Shown here piece by piece: positions 18,028 through 26,818 of a stretch of DNA of 64,000 bases. Made by a program: the position numbers and the translations under genes. The DNA is taken from NCBI RefSeq assembly GCF_002154225.1, contig NZ_MTSE01000012.1, forward strand, positions 1 to 64,000, read 5' to 3'. The notes beneath the pieces were generated by a model. That model worked only from the letters and a program-made list of their open reading frames with translations. It had not been told where the DNA came from and made no database searches. Source of the stretch: Hymenobacter crusticola. GTDB lineage: Bacteria > Bacteroidota > Bacteroidia > Cytophagales > Hymenobacteraceae. Each line of letters opens with the position of its first letter. The first letter of the stretch is position 1.

Positions 18028-19293
18028 ATGAAAACCAAGATCCTTGCATCGTTCGCGCTTTTGTCGAGCGCCTTTGCCTTCACGGGCTGCCTGGAAGACA
18101 ACCCCGACTATGCGGCCGGCATACCTAGCCCCATCATCTCGCTGGAAGATGTGCGCCGCCTCTACCAAGGCAGCGACGTGGTGCTGGAAGCCAACAAGCT
18201 AGCCGGTGCCCACCAAGTAGTAGGCGTGGTTATTTCGAACCCCAGCGGCCAGAACGTGCCCGGCGGCCCCAACACCGTCGTGATTCAGAACAAGCGTCGC
18301 GGGGTCATTCGGGGCATCATCCTACCCCTGAACGATACGCCCAACCTAGCTGCCGGCGACTCGGTGGTGGTGGATATTGCCGGGACAACGCTCTCGAAAA
18401 CCAGTGGCACATTGCGCATTGAAGGCCTCTCGGCCGCCAACGTTGAGAAGGTAGCCAGTGGCAAAACGGTACAGCCGCAGGAGGTGAACATCCAAACGCT
18501 GCTGACCAACCTAGATATGTACGAAGGCACGCTGGTGCGCATCACCGGGGGTAGCATCACGCCCGTGCCCGTGTCGGGCGACACCTACAAGGGCGACAAA
18601 ACCCTGGCCGACGGCTCCAACAACAGCGTACTGCTGCATACCGAGGCGGCGGCAACCTTCGCGACGCGCCGAGTGCCGGCCAGCGCAACGTTCGTGGGCA
18701 TTCCGATGGGCACTGAAGCCGCCACGCAGCTCTGGATGCGCACCGAGGCCGATGCGCTCGACCCCAGCGGCCCCATCTACGCCAAGTTCCCCGAGAGCTT
18801 CGACGCAGTGCCCGCCGCCATCAAAGGCAGCTATAACATGAACACCGCCGCCGTGCCCGACAATACCGTGACCTTCGGCACTGGGCCCTGGAAACTCTAT
18901 CAATCCATCCTAGGCAACACCTCCGGGCGCGACCGGTACACCGGCGCCCAAGGCATCCGGATGCAGCAGAACCTCACCGAATCGGGGTACGTGGAAATGA
19001 AGTTCGACGTGCCGAACGGCGCTACCAAAGTCACGCTGGTGTACGGGGCCTACTACACCGATGCGTCTAGCTCTTGGAAACTAGAGTACTCGCAGGACCA
19101 GGGCAAAACGTGGAAGCAATCCGGCCAAACCATCACCGACGCCAGCAATTGGCAGCGCTCCATCACCTTCCTGATGAACATCAGCGGGCCGGTGCGCTTC
19201 CGCATCAACAAGCTAGGCCTGGGCCCAAGCAACCCGCCCGCCGTTTCGAACGGTCGCTTGGGGCTGGATGACATTGCCATTTACGAGAACTAA
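18028..19293 (+). CDS. DUF5689-type surface lipoprotein
   Basis: A 421-residue lipoprotein with signal MKTKILASFALLSSAFAFTGC and the lipid cysteine at 21. The N-terminal two-thirds have the OB-like beta pattern of DUF5689 (VVGVVISNPSGQNVPGGPNTVVIQNKRRGVIRG, LAAGDSVVVDIAGTTLSKTSGTLRIEGL). The C-terminal part (about 265-421) resembles a beta-sandwich carbohydrate- or cell-surface-binding module ending in GRLGLDDIAIYEN. DUF5689 proteins commonly follow SusCD pairs beside nucleases or phosphatases, which fits the two phosphoesterases downstream. The exact function is unknown; a ligand-capture role is inferred. Start choice follows the lipobox; the longer frame overlaps the susD gene. Confidence 0.8.
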   Translation: MKTKILASFALLSSAFAFTGCLEDNPDYAAGIPSPIISLEDVRRLYQGSDVVLEANKLAGAHQVVGVVISNPSGQNVPGGPNTVVIQNKRRGVIRGIILPLNDTPNLAAGDSVVVDIAGTTLSKTSGTLRIEGLSAANVEKVASGKTVQPQEVNIQTLLTNLDMYEGTLVRITGGSITPVPVSGDTYKGDKTLADGSNNSVLLHTEAAATFATRRVPASATFVGIPMGTEAATQLWMRTEADALDPSGPIYAKFPESFDAVPAAIKGSYNMNTAAVPDNTVTFGTGPWKLYQSILGNTSGRDRYTGAQGIRMQQNLTESGYVEMKFDVPNGATKVTLVYGAYYTDASSSWKLEYSQDQGKTWKQSGQTITDASNWQRSITFLMNISGPVRFRINKLGLGPSNPPAVSNGRLGLDDIAIYEN

Positions 19294-19371
19294 GCTGTGT
19301 ACGTCTTCCAATCGGGTGCCTCCGGCGTCTGACTGACACACAATTTTTAAGCGCTTCAAACTAACTGTATC

Positions 19372-20871
19372 ATGTTCAGAAGAAAGTTCTTGCAAAGCCT
19401 AGGTACCCTGGGGCTGACGGCTAGCCTACCACTAGCGCCAGCGGTGCTTGCCGAGGAGAAAGCGCCGGCAGCCGAGGCCGGGCACAAGCTCAACCTCGCG
19501 CCTATTACCATCAAGGGCAAAGTGCACCAGAAGGGCGCCGGCATTGCGGGCGTGCCCGTCACGGATGGCTACAACATCGTGCTGACCGACAAAGCCGGCC
19601 GGTACACGCTGGAAAGCAACGCCACCGCCGAGTTCGTGTACATCACGGTGCCGCGCGGCTACGCCATTCCGCACGAGAAAGGCATTGCCAAGTTTTACCA
19701 ACCGCTGAAGGCCAGCGGCTCGGGCATGACGGCCGACTTTGCCCTGCAAAAGCTAGCTACCGACGACACCAAACATACCTTCGCGGTGTGGGCCGATCCG
19801 CAGATGATCGACAAGAAGGACACGAACCAGCTCATCACCGTATCGGCGCCCGACCTGAGGGAGCTGGCCACGCAGTACGACCAGAATATGTTTGCCATCG
19901 GCTGCGGCGACTTGGTGTGGGACCATTTTGAGTTGTTTGAAGACTACAAAAAGGCGGTGGAAGTTACGGGGTTGCCCTTTTACCAGGTCATCGGCAACCA
20001 CGACATGAACATCACCGCCCGCTCCGACGACGGCTCGGCCCAAACGTTCAAAAGCCTCTTCGGCCCTACCTATTACTCCTTCAACCGGGGTGAGATTCAC
20101 TATGTCATCCTCGACGACGTGTTCTTCATCGGGCCACCCAAGAAGTACATTGGCTACCTCACGGAGAAGCAGTTGCAGTGGCTGGAGCAAGACCTAGCCC
20201 ACGTGAAGCCCGGCAGCACGGTGGTCGTGGCCCTGCACATTCCGGTGGATAGCGGCGACAAGCGGCGCAACAAGCTCAAGGAAGAATCGTTGGGCGGCGT
20301 GGTGTCGAACCGGGCCGAGCTGTACCGCATCCTGAAGCCTTATAAAACGCACATCATGTCGGGCCATACCCACATATGCGAGAAGGTAATCGGAGAAAAT
20401 ACCATCGAGCACATTCACGGGGCCGTGTGCGGCGCCTGGTGGACGGGGCCCATCTGCACCGACGGCACGCCCAGCGGCTACGGCGTGTATGAAGTGAACG
20501 GCCCTGAGCTGAAGTGGTACTACAAATCATTCGGCAAAGACCGCAAGCACCAGTTCCGCGCCTACCCCAAAGGCGCCGTACCTGAGCGCCCCGACGACAT
20601 CGTGGTGAACGTGTGGAACTGGGACCCCGAGTGGAAAGTGACCTGGTTTGAAAACGGCACCCGCCAGGGCGAAATGCATCAGCAAACTGCCCTCGACCCG
20701 ATGGCCGTGCAGCTCCAAGCCGGCGAGAAGCTCCCCGCCAAGCACAAGTGGGTCGACCCCACCCTCACCGACCACCTGTTCTTCGCCAAGCCTTCCAAAA
20801 ACGCCAAGGAAATTCGCATCGAAGTGACCGACCGGTTTGGGCAGGTGTACAGCGACGTGATGCCAGCTTAG
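19372..20871 (+). CDS. Calcineurin-like metallophosphoesterase with N- and C-terminal beta domains
   Basis: A 499-residue exported enzyme. MFRRKFLQSLGTLGLTASLPLAPAVLA is a signal peptide with a twin-arginine look. Residues 40-120 form an N-terminal beta domain (GKVHQKGAGIAGVPVTDGYNIVLTDKAGRY). The catalytic core shows WADPQM, CGDLVWDHFE, VIGNHDMN, VVALHIPVD and MSGHTHICEK, the five metallophosphoesterase motifs; DPQ in place of the usual DxH is the common form in this subfamily. The C-terminal domain (about 385-499) closes the protein. It follows the DUF5689 gene by 78 bases. It probably hydrolyses phosphomonoesters or diesters in the periplasm for the SusCD system. Confidence 0.92.
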   Translation: MFRRKFLQSLGTLGLTASLPLAPAVLAEEKAPAAEAGHKLNLAPITIKGKVHQKGAGIAGVPVTDGYNIVLTDKAGRYTLESNATAEFVYITVPRGYAIPHEKGIAKFYQPLKASGSGMTADFALQKLATDDTKHTFAVWADPQMIDKKDTNQLITVSAPDLRELATQYDQNMFAIGCGDLVWDHFELFEDYKKAVEVTGLPFYQVIGNHDMNITARSDDGSAQTFKSLFGPTYYSFNRGEIHYVILDDVFFIGPPKKYIGYLTEKQLQWLEQDLAHVKPGSTVVVALHIPVDSGDKRRNKLKEESLGGVVSNRAELYRILKPYKTHIMSGHTHICEKVIGENTIEHIHGAVCGAWWTGPICTDGTPSGYGVYEVNGPELKWYYKSFGKDRKHQFRAYPKGAVPERPDDIVVNVWNWDPEWKVTWFENGTRQGEMHQQTALDPMAVQLQAGEKLPAKHKWVDPTLTDHLFFAKPSKNAKEIRIEVTDRFGQVYSDVMPA

Positions 20872-20892
20872 CGATTATTCCAACAGGTAAAA

Positions 20893-20998
20893 GAACGGTC
20901 ATGCTGAGCTTGTCGAAGCATCTCTACTGCAATACTAACCCCTCCTGATGGGAGAACGAAGCGGTGGAGATGCTTCGACAAGCTCAGCATGACCGTTC
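20893..20998. repeat. Perfect 32-bp inverted repeat (TCATGCTGAGCTTGTCGAAGC family)
   Basis: The 32-base arm at 20893-20924 is repeated exactly in inverted orientation at 20967-20998, with a 42-base centre. It lies between the phosphatase and GDPD genes. A second member of the same sequence family is at 52677-52754. It could end transcription from either side, although neither arm is followed by a T-run. Confidence 0.9.
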
Positions 20999-21060
20999 CA
21001 ATTGCATTTTTATGGAGCTAGGCTCCAGCGCTTACATGATATCTTAACACCACCTTCTCA

Positions 21061-21094
21061 CCCAACTTTCGGACCTTGCCGTCCGAAGGTTGGG
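21061..21094 (+). promoter_or_regulatory. Hairpin just upstream of the GDPD start
   Basis: CCCAACTTTCGGAC (21061-21074) pairs with GTCCGAAGGTTGGG (21081-21094) with one T/C difference that still permits a G-U pair, and a 6-nt loop. It ends 22 bases before the GTG start. It could be a terminator of the upstream operon without a T-run or a leader hairpin. Confidence 0.45.
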
Positions 21095-21116
21095 TTTACG
21101 TTTAACTTCTGTACCC

Positions 21117-21989
21117 GTGCAACGTCCGCTGTTCTTCCTACTGCTTCTGAGTTCCATGAGCGCCGCCGCGCAACGCTCGCTCGACGTGCAAGGCCACCGG
21201 GGCTGCCGCGGCTTGATGCCCGAAAACACCATCCCGGCCATGCGCAAAGCCCAGGACCTCGGGGTGACGACCCTGGAAATGGACATTGCCATCAGCCAGG
21301 ACAAGCAGCCGCTCCTCTCCCACGACCCATTCCTGAACGCCGACTTCGTGTACCGCCCCGACGGCAGCGCTATTCCGAAGGCGGAGGAGAAGAGCTACCG
21401 CATCTACAACATGCCCTACCGCGAGGTTCGGCGCTACGACGTGGGCAGCCACGGCAACCCAAAATTTCCCCGGCAGCAAAAGCTTAAGACGTACAAGCCA
21501 CTGCTAGCCGAAGTTATCGACTCGGCGGAGGCGTACGCTCGGCGCAAGCACCTAGCGTTGCCGCGCTACAACATCGAAACGAAAGTTTCGCCCGAAGGCG
21601 ACAACCTATTTCACCCCGCTCCGGAGGAGTTTGTGCAGTTGCTTATGCCAGTGCTGGTGGCCAAGAAGGTACTGGACCGGGTCACGATTCAGTCGTTCGA
21701 CCCGCGCACGTTGGAGGTGGTGCACCGTCTGTACCCCGCTGTGCAAACCGCTTTATTGGTCGAAAACATCAAGGGGCTGGAGTATAACTTGAAGCGCCTG
21801 ACCTTCAAACCGAGCATCTACAGCCCTGCTTACAAGCTAGTTACACCCGACCTAGTGCAGAGTTGCCACCAACAAGGCGTGAAAGTCATTCCCTGGACGG
21901 TAAACTCAGCCGCCGAAATCAATAAGCTGATCGAGCAGCAGGTTGACGGGGTTATCACCGATTATCCTGATTTGCTCAGCGCTAAATAG
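21117..21989 (+). CDS. glpQ: Glycerophosphodiester phosphodiesterase
   Basis: A 290-residue exported GDPD. The GTG at 21117 gives MQRPLFFLLLLSSMSAAAQRS, an ideal signal peptide; a TTG nine codons earlier lies inside a hairpin. Seen: GHRGCRGLMPENT with the catalytic His and the Glu ligand, LEMDIAISQDKQPLLSHDP with metal Glu/Asp and second catalytic His, and the closing VIPWTVNSAAEINKLIEQQVDGVITDYPD. It releases glycerol-3-phosphate and an alcohol from deacylated phospholipids. Together with the neighbouring phosphatase and phosphoesterase it makes this region look like a phosphorus-scavenging locus. The gene symbol is a family-level name. Confidence 0.92.
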   Translation: MQRPLFFLLLLSSMSAAAQRSLDVQGHRGCRGLMPENTIPAMRKAQDLGVTTLEMDIAISQDKQPLLSHDPFLNADFVYRPDGSAIPKAEEKSYRIYNMPYREVRRYDVGSHGNPKFPRQQKLKTYKPLLAEVIDSAEAYARRKHLALPRYNIETKVSPEGDNLFHPAPEEFVQLLMPVLVAKKVLDRVTIQSFDPRTLEVVHRLYPAVQTALLVENIKGLEYNLKRLTFKPSIYSPAYKLVTPDLVQSCHQQGVKVIPWTVNSAAEINKLIEQQVDGVITDYPDLLSAK

Positions 21990-21994
21990 CAATC

Positions 21995-22093
21995 GTAAAG
22001 ACACATACTTGTGTCTTTTACTTGAACGACTTGGCGTTGAGCAAGCTAGGTAAGTAACATCAACAACGACGAGACACAAGTATGTGCCTCTAC
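21995..22093. repeat. Inverted repeat (GTARAGACRCATAYTTGYGTCT family)
   Basis: Arms of 22 bases at 21995-22016 and 22072-22093 match at 20 positions when inverted. The right arm ends 12 bases before the ATG of the next gene, so the structure could cover its ribosome-binding region. The same family appears at 26614-26709. Confidence 0.8.
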
Positions 22094-22105
22094 ACTATTA
22101 CCCTC

Positions 22106-24565
22106 ATGCGTACCGCCTCTAAAACTGCCCTTTGGGTTTCGCTGCTCGCCGCGCTGCACGGACTGCCGACCCTAGCCCAGCAGCCTATTAACAACCCGAA
22201 AGCCGACCGCATTCTGCTGCCCAATGGCTGGTCGTTGAGTCCGGTGGGCACGTCGCTGCAACTCGGCGACTTACCCCTGAACATGCAGCTCACCAAGAAC
22301 GGCAAGCTGCTGGCCGTGACCAACAACGGGCAGGGCAAACAAAGCCTTCAGCTGATTGACCCCAAAACCGAGAAGCTGCTCGATGAGAAGCCAATTGCTA
22401 AATCGTGGTACGGCCTGAAATTCAGCGCCAACGGCAAGCAGCTGTACGCTTCGGGCGGCAACGACAATGTTATTCTCGTTTACAACATCGTTGAGAGCAA
22501 GCTGAACCTAGCCGACACGTTGCGCCTGGGCAGAACCTGGCCGAAAGACAAGATCAGCCCCACCGGCATTGAGGTAGACGACGCCCAAAACCGACTCTAC
22601 ACCGTCACGAAAGAGGACAACTCCTTGTACGTGTTCGACCTCAAAACGAAGGCTATCCTCAAGAAGGTAAACCTAGGGCATGAGGCCTACAGTTGCTTGC
22701 TTTCGCCCGACAAAAAGACGCTGTACATCTCCCTCTGGGGCGGGGATAAGGTGGCGTTATACGATACCCAAACTGGCCAGCTCGCGGGCGAAATTGTCAC
22801 CGAAAACCACCCCAACGAGCTGCTCCAAACCAAGAACGGCCGCTACTTATTCGTGGCCAATGCCAACGACAACTCGGTGTCGATTATCGACACGCGCAGC
22901 CGCAAGGTGCTAGAGGTGATTGCCACAGCCTTGTACCCCACCAAGCTTACCGGCTCTACCACCAACGGCCTCGCCCTTTCGCCCGACGAAAAGACGCTCT
23001 ACATCGCCAATGCCGACAACAACTGCCTGGCCGTATTCGACGTGAAGACGCCGGGCAAAAGCGCGGCCCGTGGCTTCATCCCGACCGGCTGGTACCCGAC
23101 GAGCGTGAAGACCCTAGGCTCGAAAATATTGGTAGCCAATGGCAAAGGCTTTTCTTCCTTGGCCAACCCGGCTGGGCCGTCGCCGGTGAAGAAAACCGAT
23201 AACAGCGGCTCCCACGTGGGCGTGACGGGCCAACAGGAGGTGCAGTATATCGGCAGCCTGTTCAAGGGCACTTTGTCGTTCATCAAGCAACCTAGCCCCG
23301 AGCAGCTGACCACTTACTCGAAGCAGGTGTATGCCAATACGCCCTTCACGGGTGAGGCGCAGGCCCACGGCAAGCGCGAGGCCGGCAACCCCGTGCCGAG
23401 CAAGGCCGGCGAGAAGTCGCCGATCAAGTACGTGTTCTACGTCATTAAGGAAAACCGCACCTACGACCAGGTGCTCGGCGACATGCCCGAGGGCAACGGC
23501 GACTCCACACTGTGCGTGTTTCCGGAGAAGGTGACGCCCAACCACCACGCCCTTGCTCGTGAGTTTGGGCTGCTCGACAACTTTTATGTGAATGCCGAAG
23601 TAAGCGCCGACGGCCATAACTGGAGCATGGCCGCTTACGCCACCGACTACACCGAGAAAACCTGGCCCATCAGCTACGGCGGCCGCGGCGGCACCTACGA
23701 CTACGAAGGCACCCGCAAAATTGCCTACCCACGCGACGGCTACATCTGGGACTACTGCCAGCGCGCCGGCCTGAGCTACCGCAGCTACGGCGAATTTGCC
23801 GACAACGGCAAAGCCAACCTGAAGTCGTTGGAAGGCCATATCTGCCCCAAAGCGCCCGGCTTCAACATGGATATTCAGGATATTGAGCGGGTGCGCATCT
23901 GGAAGCAGGATTTCGACTCGTTGCTGGCTAAAAGCGCCGTGCCGCAGTTCAGCACCATCCGCCTCAGCAACGACCACACCAGCGGGCAACGTAAAGGCAA
24001 GTACACGCCCATCGCCGCCGTGGCCGACAACGACCTAGCCCTAGGTCAGTTGGTAGAGCACATTTCGCAAAGCCCCATCTGGAAGGAGTCAGCCATTTTC
24101 GTGCTGGAAGACGACGCCCAGAACGGCCCCGACCACGTAGACGCGCACCGCACGCCGGCCTTCGTGATTAGTCCCTACACCCGCAAAGGCGCCGCCAACC
24201 ACACGATGTACTCCACCTCCGGCGCCCTGCGCACGATGGAGCTGATCCTAGGGTTGCCGCCCATGAGCCAGTACGACGCGGCCGCCCTGCCGATGTACGA
24301 CTGCTTCACGACTACGCCCAACCTAGCCCCCTACCAGGCCCGCGCCGCCCGCGTGAACCTCAATGCGCGCAACGTGGCGTGGAACAAGAGCGCCGAAAAA
24401 TCGGAGCGCTTCAACCTAGCCAGCGAGGACGCCATTCCGGACCTGGAGCTCACCGAAGTGATGTGGAAAGCCATCAAAGGCGAAGATGCCGTAGTGCCCG
24501 CCCCACGTCGGGGAGCCTTCCTGAAGTTCGAGCAAAAGCGCCGCGACGATGACGACGATGATTGA
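22106..24565 (+). CDS. YVTN beta-propeller / phosphoesterase (alkaline phosphatase superfamily) fusion
   Basis: An 819-residue exported protein. The signal peptide is MRTASKTALWVSLLAALHGLPTLAQQ. Residues 30-400 are beta-propeller repeats (YGLKFSANGKQLYASGGNDN, LFVANANDNSVSIIDTRSRKV, GLALSPDEKTLYIANADNN). From about 440 the alkaline-phosphatase-like domain has YVIKENRTYDQVLGDM, FYVNAEVSADGHNWSMAAYATDY, STIRLSNDHTSG, and LEDDAQNGPDHVDAHRTPAFVISPY, with likely metal ligands Asn, Asp, His. Domain relatives include phospholipase C/acid phosphatase-type enzymes. The protein ends in a run of six aspartates. The start follows the signal peptide. It probably completes the phosphodiester locus. Confidence 0.9.
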   Translation: MRTASKTALWVSLLAALHGLPTLAQQPINNPKADRILLPNGWSLSPVGTSLQLGDLPLNMQLTKNGKLLAVTNNGQGKQSLQLIDPKTEKLLDEKPIAKSWYGLKFSANGKQLYASGGNDNVILVYNIVESKLNLADTLRLGRTWPKDKISPTGIEVDDAQNRLYTVTKEDNSLYVFDLKTKAILKKVNLGHEAYSCLLSPDKKTLYISLWGGDKVALYDTQTGQLAGEIVTENHPNELLQTKNGRYLFVANANDNSVSIIDTRSRKVLEVIATALYPTKLTGSTTNGLALSPDEKTLYIANADNNCLAVFDVKTPGKSAARGFIPTGWYPTSVKTLGSKILVANGKGFSSLANPAGPSPVKKTDNSGSHVGVTGQQEVQYIGSLFKGTLSFIKQPSPEQLTTYSKQVYANTPFTGEAQAHGKREAGNPVPSKAGEKSPIKYVFYVIKENRTYDQVLGDMPEGNGDSTLCVFPEKVTPNHHALAREFGLLDNFYVNAEVSADGHNWSMAAYATDYTEKTWPISYGGRGGTYDYEGTRKIAYPRDGYIWDYCQRAGLSYRSYGEFADNGKANLKSLEGHICPKAPGFNMDIQDIERVRIWKQDFDSLLAKSAVPQFSTIRLSNDHTSGQRKGKYTPIAAVADNDLALGQLVEHISQSPIWKESAIFVLEDDAQNGPDHVDAHRTPAFVISPYTRKGAANHTMYSTSGALRTMELILGLPPMSQYDAAALPMYDCFTTTPNLAPYQARAARVNLNARNVAWNKSAEKSERFNLASEDAIPDLELTEVMWKAIKGEDAVVPAPRRGAFLKFEQKRRDDDDDD

Positions 24566-24577
24566 GCTATAACCTAG

Positions 24578-24688
24578 CCCCTGTAGCGCGAAGCCTGCGC
24601 TTCGCGTGTCGCAGAACGACTTGCTTGGAAGTACAACCAACGATTACCGTTCAACGACACGCGAAGCGCAGGCTTCGCGCTACAGGGG
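24578..24688. repeat. Perfect 34-bp inverted repeat (TGTAGCGCGAAGCCTGCGCTTCGCG family)
   Basis: Arms at 24578-24611 and 24655-24688 are exact inverted copies, and each arm contains its own small hairpin (GCGAAGCctgcGCTTCGC). A third, degenerate copy of the right arm lies at 24778-24801. The element fills the gap between the phosphoesterase and deacetylase genes and may act as a bidirectional transcription end. Confidence 0.9.
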
Positions 24689-24812
24689 ACTATTGCTTGC
24701 CGCGCCCAGCCTCTCCCCGTTCGGCCGAGCGGTCCGGCATCCGTTCGGCCTAGCTTTGGTCACCTAACGATGCCCGAAACGCAAGCTTCGCGCTACATGG
24801 GCTAATCCTTTC

Positions 24813-24820
24813 TACTTTTG
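24813..24820 (+). promoter_or_regulatory. -7 element of the deacetylase/glycosyltransferase pair
   Basis: TACTTTTG matches TAnnTTTG exactly and ends 17 bases before the ATG at 24838, giving a very short leader. Confidence 0.55.
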
Positions 24821-24837
24821 GGTTTAGCTCACGTTCT

Positions 24838-25470
24838 ATGCATTTGTTTCGAATGCCGGCCCCGGTACGGCGTCTCTTTTCCGACTGCCTCTGGACGATG
24901 CCCGCCACCAGCCAGACGCTGTACCTCACCTTCGACGACGGCCCCATCCCCGAAGAAACGCCTTTCGTGCTCGAAACGCTGGCCGCCTACCAAGCCAAAG
25001 CCACGTTCTTCTGCGTGGGCGACAATGTGGTGCGCCACCCCGCCGTAGCTCGTCAGGTGCTAGCTGCCGGACATCGCCTTGCCAACCACACCTTTCACCA
25101 CGTCAGCGGCTGGTCGCGCAGCCGGGCGAGTTACCTGGCCGAAGTAGATGAGTGCCAGCAAGCCCTGGATGCACTTCGCCCCGCCCCCGACGTGCGCCCG
25201 CTGATGCGGCCGCCCTACGGCCGCATCACCCGCCCCCTCGTGCGAGAGCTGAAACCTAGCTATCAGGTGGTGATGTGGGACACGCTGACCTGCGACTACG
25301 ACCGCACTTTTGCTCCCGAAGAGTGCCTGCGCGCCGCTTTTCACTACACCCGCCCAGGCTCCATCGTCGTGTTTCACGACAGCTTGAAGGCGAGCCGCAA
25401 CATGCGCTATGTGTTGCCCCGCTACCTCGCGCATTACGCCAGGCTAGGGTATCAGTTTGCCTCACTCTAG
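24838..25470 (+). CDS. Polysaccharide deacetylase (NodB/CE4 family)
   Basis: A 210-residue CE4 enzyme. Motif 1 is LYLTFDDGPIPEET (catalytic Asp and metal Asp), motif 2 LANHTFHHVSGWS (metal histidines), motif 3 RPPYGRITRPLV, motif 4 WDTLTCDYD, and motif 5 SIVVFHDSLKAS. It removes acetyl groups from N-acetylglucosamine-type sugars. No signal peptide is obvious, so it may act in the cytoplasm or be exported otherwise. The GT2 gene starts 6 bases after its stop, so the two form a transcription unit for an extracellular or envelope glycan (inference). Confidence 0.92.
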   Translation: MHLFRMPAPVRRLFSDCLWTMPATSQTLYLTFDDGPIPEETPFVLETLAAYQAKATFFCVGDNVVRHPAVARQVLAAGHRLANHTFHHVSGWSRSRASYLAEVDECQQALDALRPAPDVRPLMRPPYGRITRPLVRELKPSYQVVMWDTLTCDYDRTFAPEECLRAAFHYTRPGSIVVFHDSLKASRNMRYVLPRYLAHYARLGYQFASL

Positions 25471-25476
25471 CGCCCT

Positions 25477-26583
25477 ATGCTGACTTTCTTGACGGGTTAC
25501 TTCATTCTGTGGTTTTTGGTATTGGGTGCGTGTACTGTGCTTTTTGCCGTGCAGCAGCGGCGGCGCCAACGCACCCAGTTGCCCTCACCCCTACCCCGCG
25601 TGAGCATACTGATTGCCGCCCGCAACGAGGAAGCCGCCATCGGGCGCTGCCTAGCTAGCCTCCGCCAGCTCGATTACCCACCCGAGTTAGTAGAAGTTCT
25701 CCTCGGTGATGATGCCTCCACCGACGCCACCCGCGCCGTGGCAGAGGCCGCTATGCAAGGCTACGCTGGACATTTCCGCTGTCTTACCATTACCGACGTC
25801 TTGGGCACCGCCCACGGCAAAAGCAACGTGCTAGCCCACCTAGCTCACCAAGCCACCACCGACTATTTCTTTATTACCGACGCCGATATTGCCGTGCCCC
25901 GCACCTGGATTCAGGGGTTGCTAGCCCACGCGCAGCCGGGCGTCGGCACCGTAACGGGCATCACGCTGGTGCACGGACCTAGGTTGTTTCACCGGCTCCA
26001 AGGGCTCGATTGGTTGCTCTCGCTCGGTTTGGTGCAGGTGGTATCGGATACGGGGGCGCCCGTTACGGCCATGGGCAACAACATGCTCGTGACGCGCGAA
26101 GCCTACGAGGCCACCGGTGGCTACGAGCGCCTGCCGCCTTCCATCACCGAAGACTACGAACTGTTCCGGGCTACCCTGCGCCACGGCTTCAGCTTCCGCA
26201 ACATCTTCCGCCCTGAAGTGCTGGCCGAGTCGCTGCCCATTCCTACGTTTCGGCGCCTGCTCCACCAGCGCCGCCGCTGGATGCGCGGCGTGGAGCAGCT
26301 GCCGTGGTGGCTGAAAATGGGCCTCGCTTTCTACGGCAGCTTCTACCTAGCCGTAGCCCTGCTGGCCTGGGTTGCCGGACCGCTGGCAGTTGCCATCATA
26401 CTAGGTATCAAAATGGTGCAGCAAGGCATCCTGGCTACCCTGTGTTTCCGCCGCGTGGGTCGCTGGCCACCGCTGGAGCTACTGCCCATATTCGAAGCAT
26501 ACACCTTGCTACTGACCGTCAGCCTGACGTTGTTTCGCCTCCTGCCGCTGTCGTTCGACTGGAAAGGTCGGCGGTATTCGTGA
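25477..26583 (+). CDS. Membrane glycosyltransferase, family 2
   Basis: A 368-residue processive-type GT2 with an N-terminal membrane span (3-25, FLTGYFILWFLVLGACTVLFAV) and C-terminal hydrophobic segments (about 280-355). The GT-A core shows VSILIAARNEEAAIGRCLASL, GDDASTDATR, ITDADIAVP (DxD-type metal site), SITEDYELF (catalytic ED) and HQRRRWMRG, the Q/RxxRW motif of processive synthases. It is coupled to the upstream CE4 deacetylase, like systems that make and trim N-acetylglucosamine polymers, but the product here is unknown. Confidence 0.9.
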   Translation: MLTFLTGYFILWFLVLGACTVLFAVQQRRRQRTQLPSPLPRVSILIAARNEEAAIGRCLASLRQLDYPPELVEVLLGDDASTDATRAVAEAAMQGYAGHFRCLTITDVLGTAHGKSNVLAHLAHQATTDYFFITDADIAVPRTWIQGLLAHAQPGVGTVTGITLVHGPRLFHRLQGLDWLLSLGLVQVVSDTGAPVTAMGNNMLVTREAYEATGGYERLPPSITEDYELFRATLRHGFSFRNIFRPEVLAESLPIPTFRRLLHQRRRWMRGVEQLPWWLKMGLAFYGSFYLAVALLAWVAGPLAVAIILGIKMVQQGILATLCFRRVGRWPPLELLPIFEAYTLLLTVSLTLFRLLPLSFDWKGRRYS

Positions 26584-26613
26584 AAGAGTGATTTAACTCA
26601 GACTTCCAAACCA

Positions 26614-26709
26614 GTGTAGAGACGCATATTTGCGTCTTAGTCGTCGCTGCTATTGTTTAGTCTGCGCCGTTCTGGTTGTTCGATGACGCGAAGTGTCGCG
26701 TCTCTACAC
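26614..26709. repeat. Inverted repeat (GTAGAGACGCATATTTGCGTCT family)
   Basis: Arms at 26614-26636 and 26685-26709 pair over their outer 12 bases (GTGTAGAGACGC) and again near the inner ends; each arm also folds on itself (GACGC...GCGTC). It is the second member of the family seen at 21995-22093. It separates the GT2 gene from the tatD promoter. Confidence 0.8.
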
Positions 26710-26804
26710 CGATTCAGGGGCTCGAAAAACTAAACTTAGACGGCTTCTCTTTGCTATTTCCTACTAATTCAATAGTTATCCTTCAAAACCCAACATTTGT
26801 AAGA

Positions 26805-26812
26805 TACCTTCG
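26805..26812 (+). promoter_or_regulatory. -7-like element directly before tatD
   Basis: TACCTTCG differs from TAnnTTTG at one base and ends six bases before the tatD ATG, which implies an essentially leaderless mRNA. Confidence 0.45.
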
Positions 26813-26818
26813 CCTGCC

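Noticed and set aside
20893..20998. CRISPR or phage attachment site
   Set aside because: Only two facing arms, no direct repeat array, no spacers, no cas or integrase gene.
23114..23989. 291-codon minus-strand frame
   Set aside because: It lies antisense to the intact phosphoesterase domain; long antisense frames are expected at this GC content.
22106..24565. Split into two genes (propeller and phosphatase)
   Set aside because: One continuous frame with a signal peptide only at the front; fusion is the known architecture.
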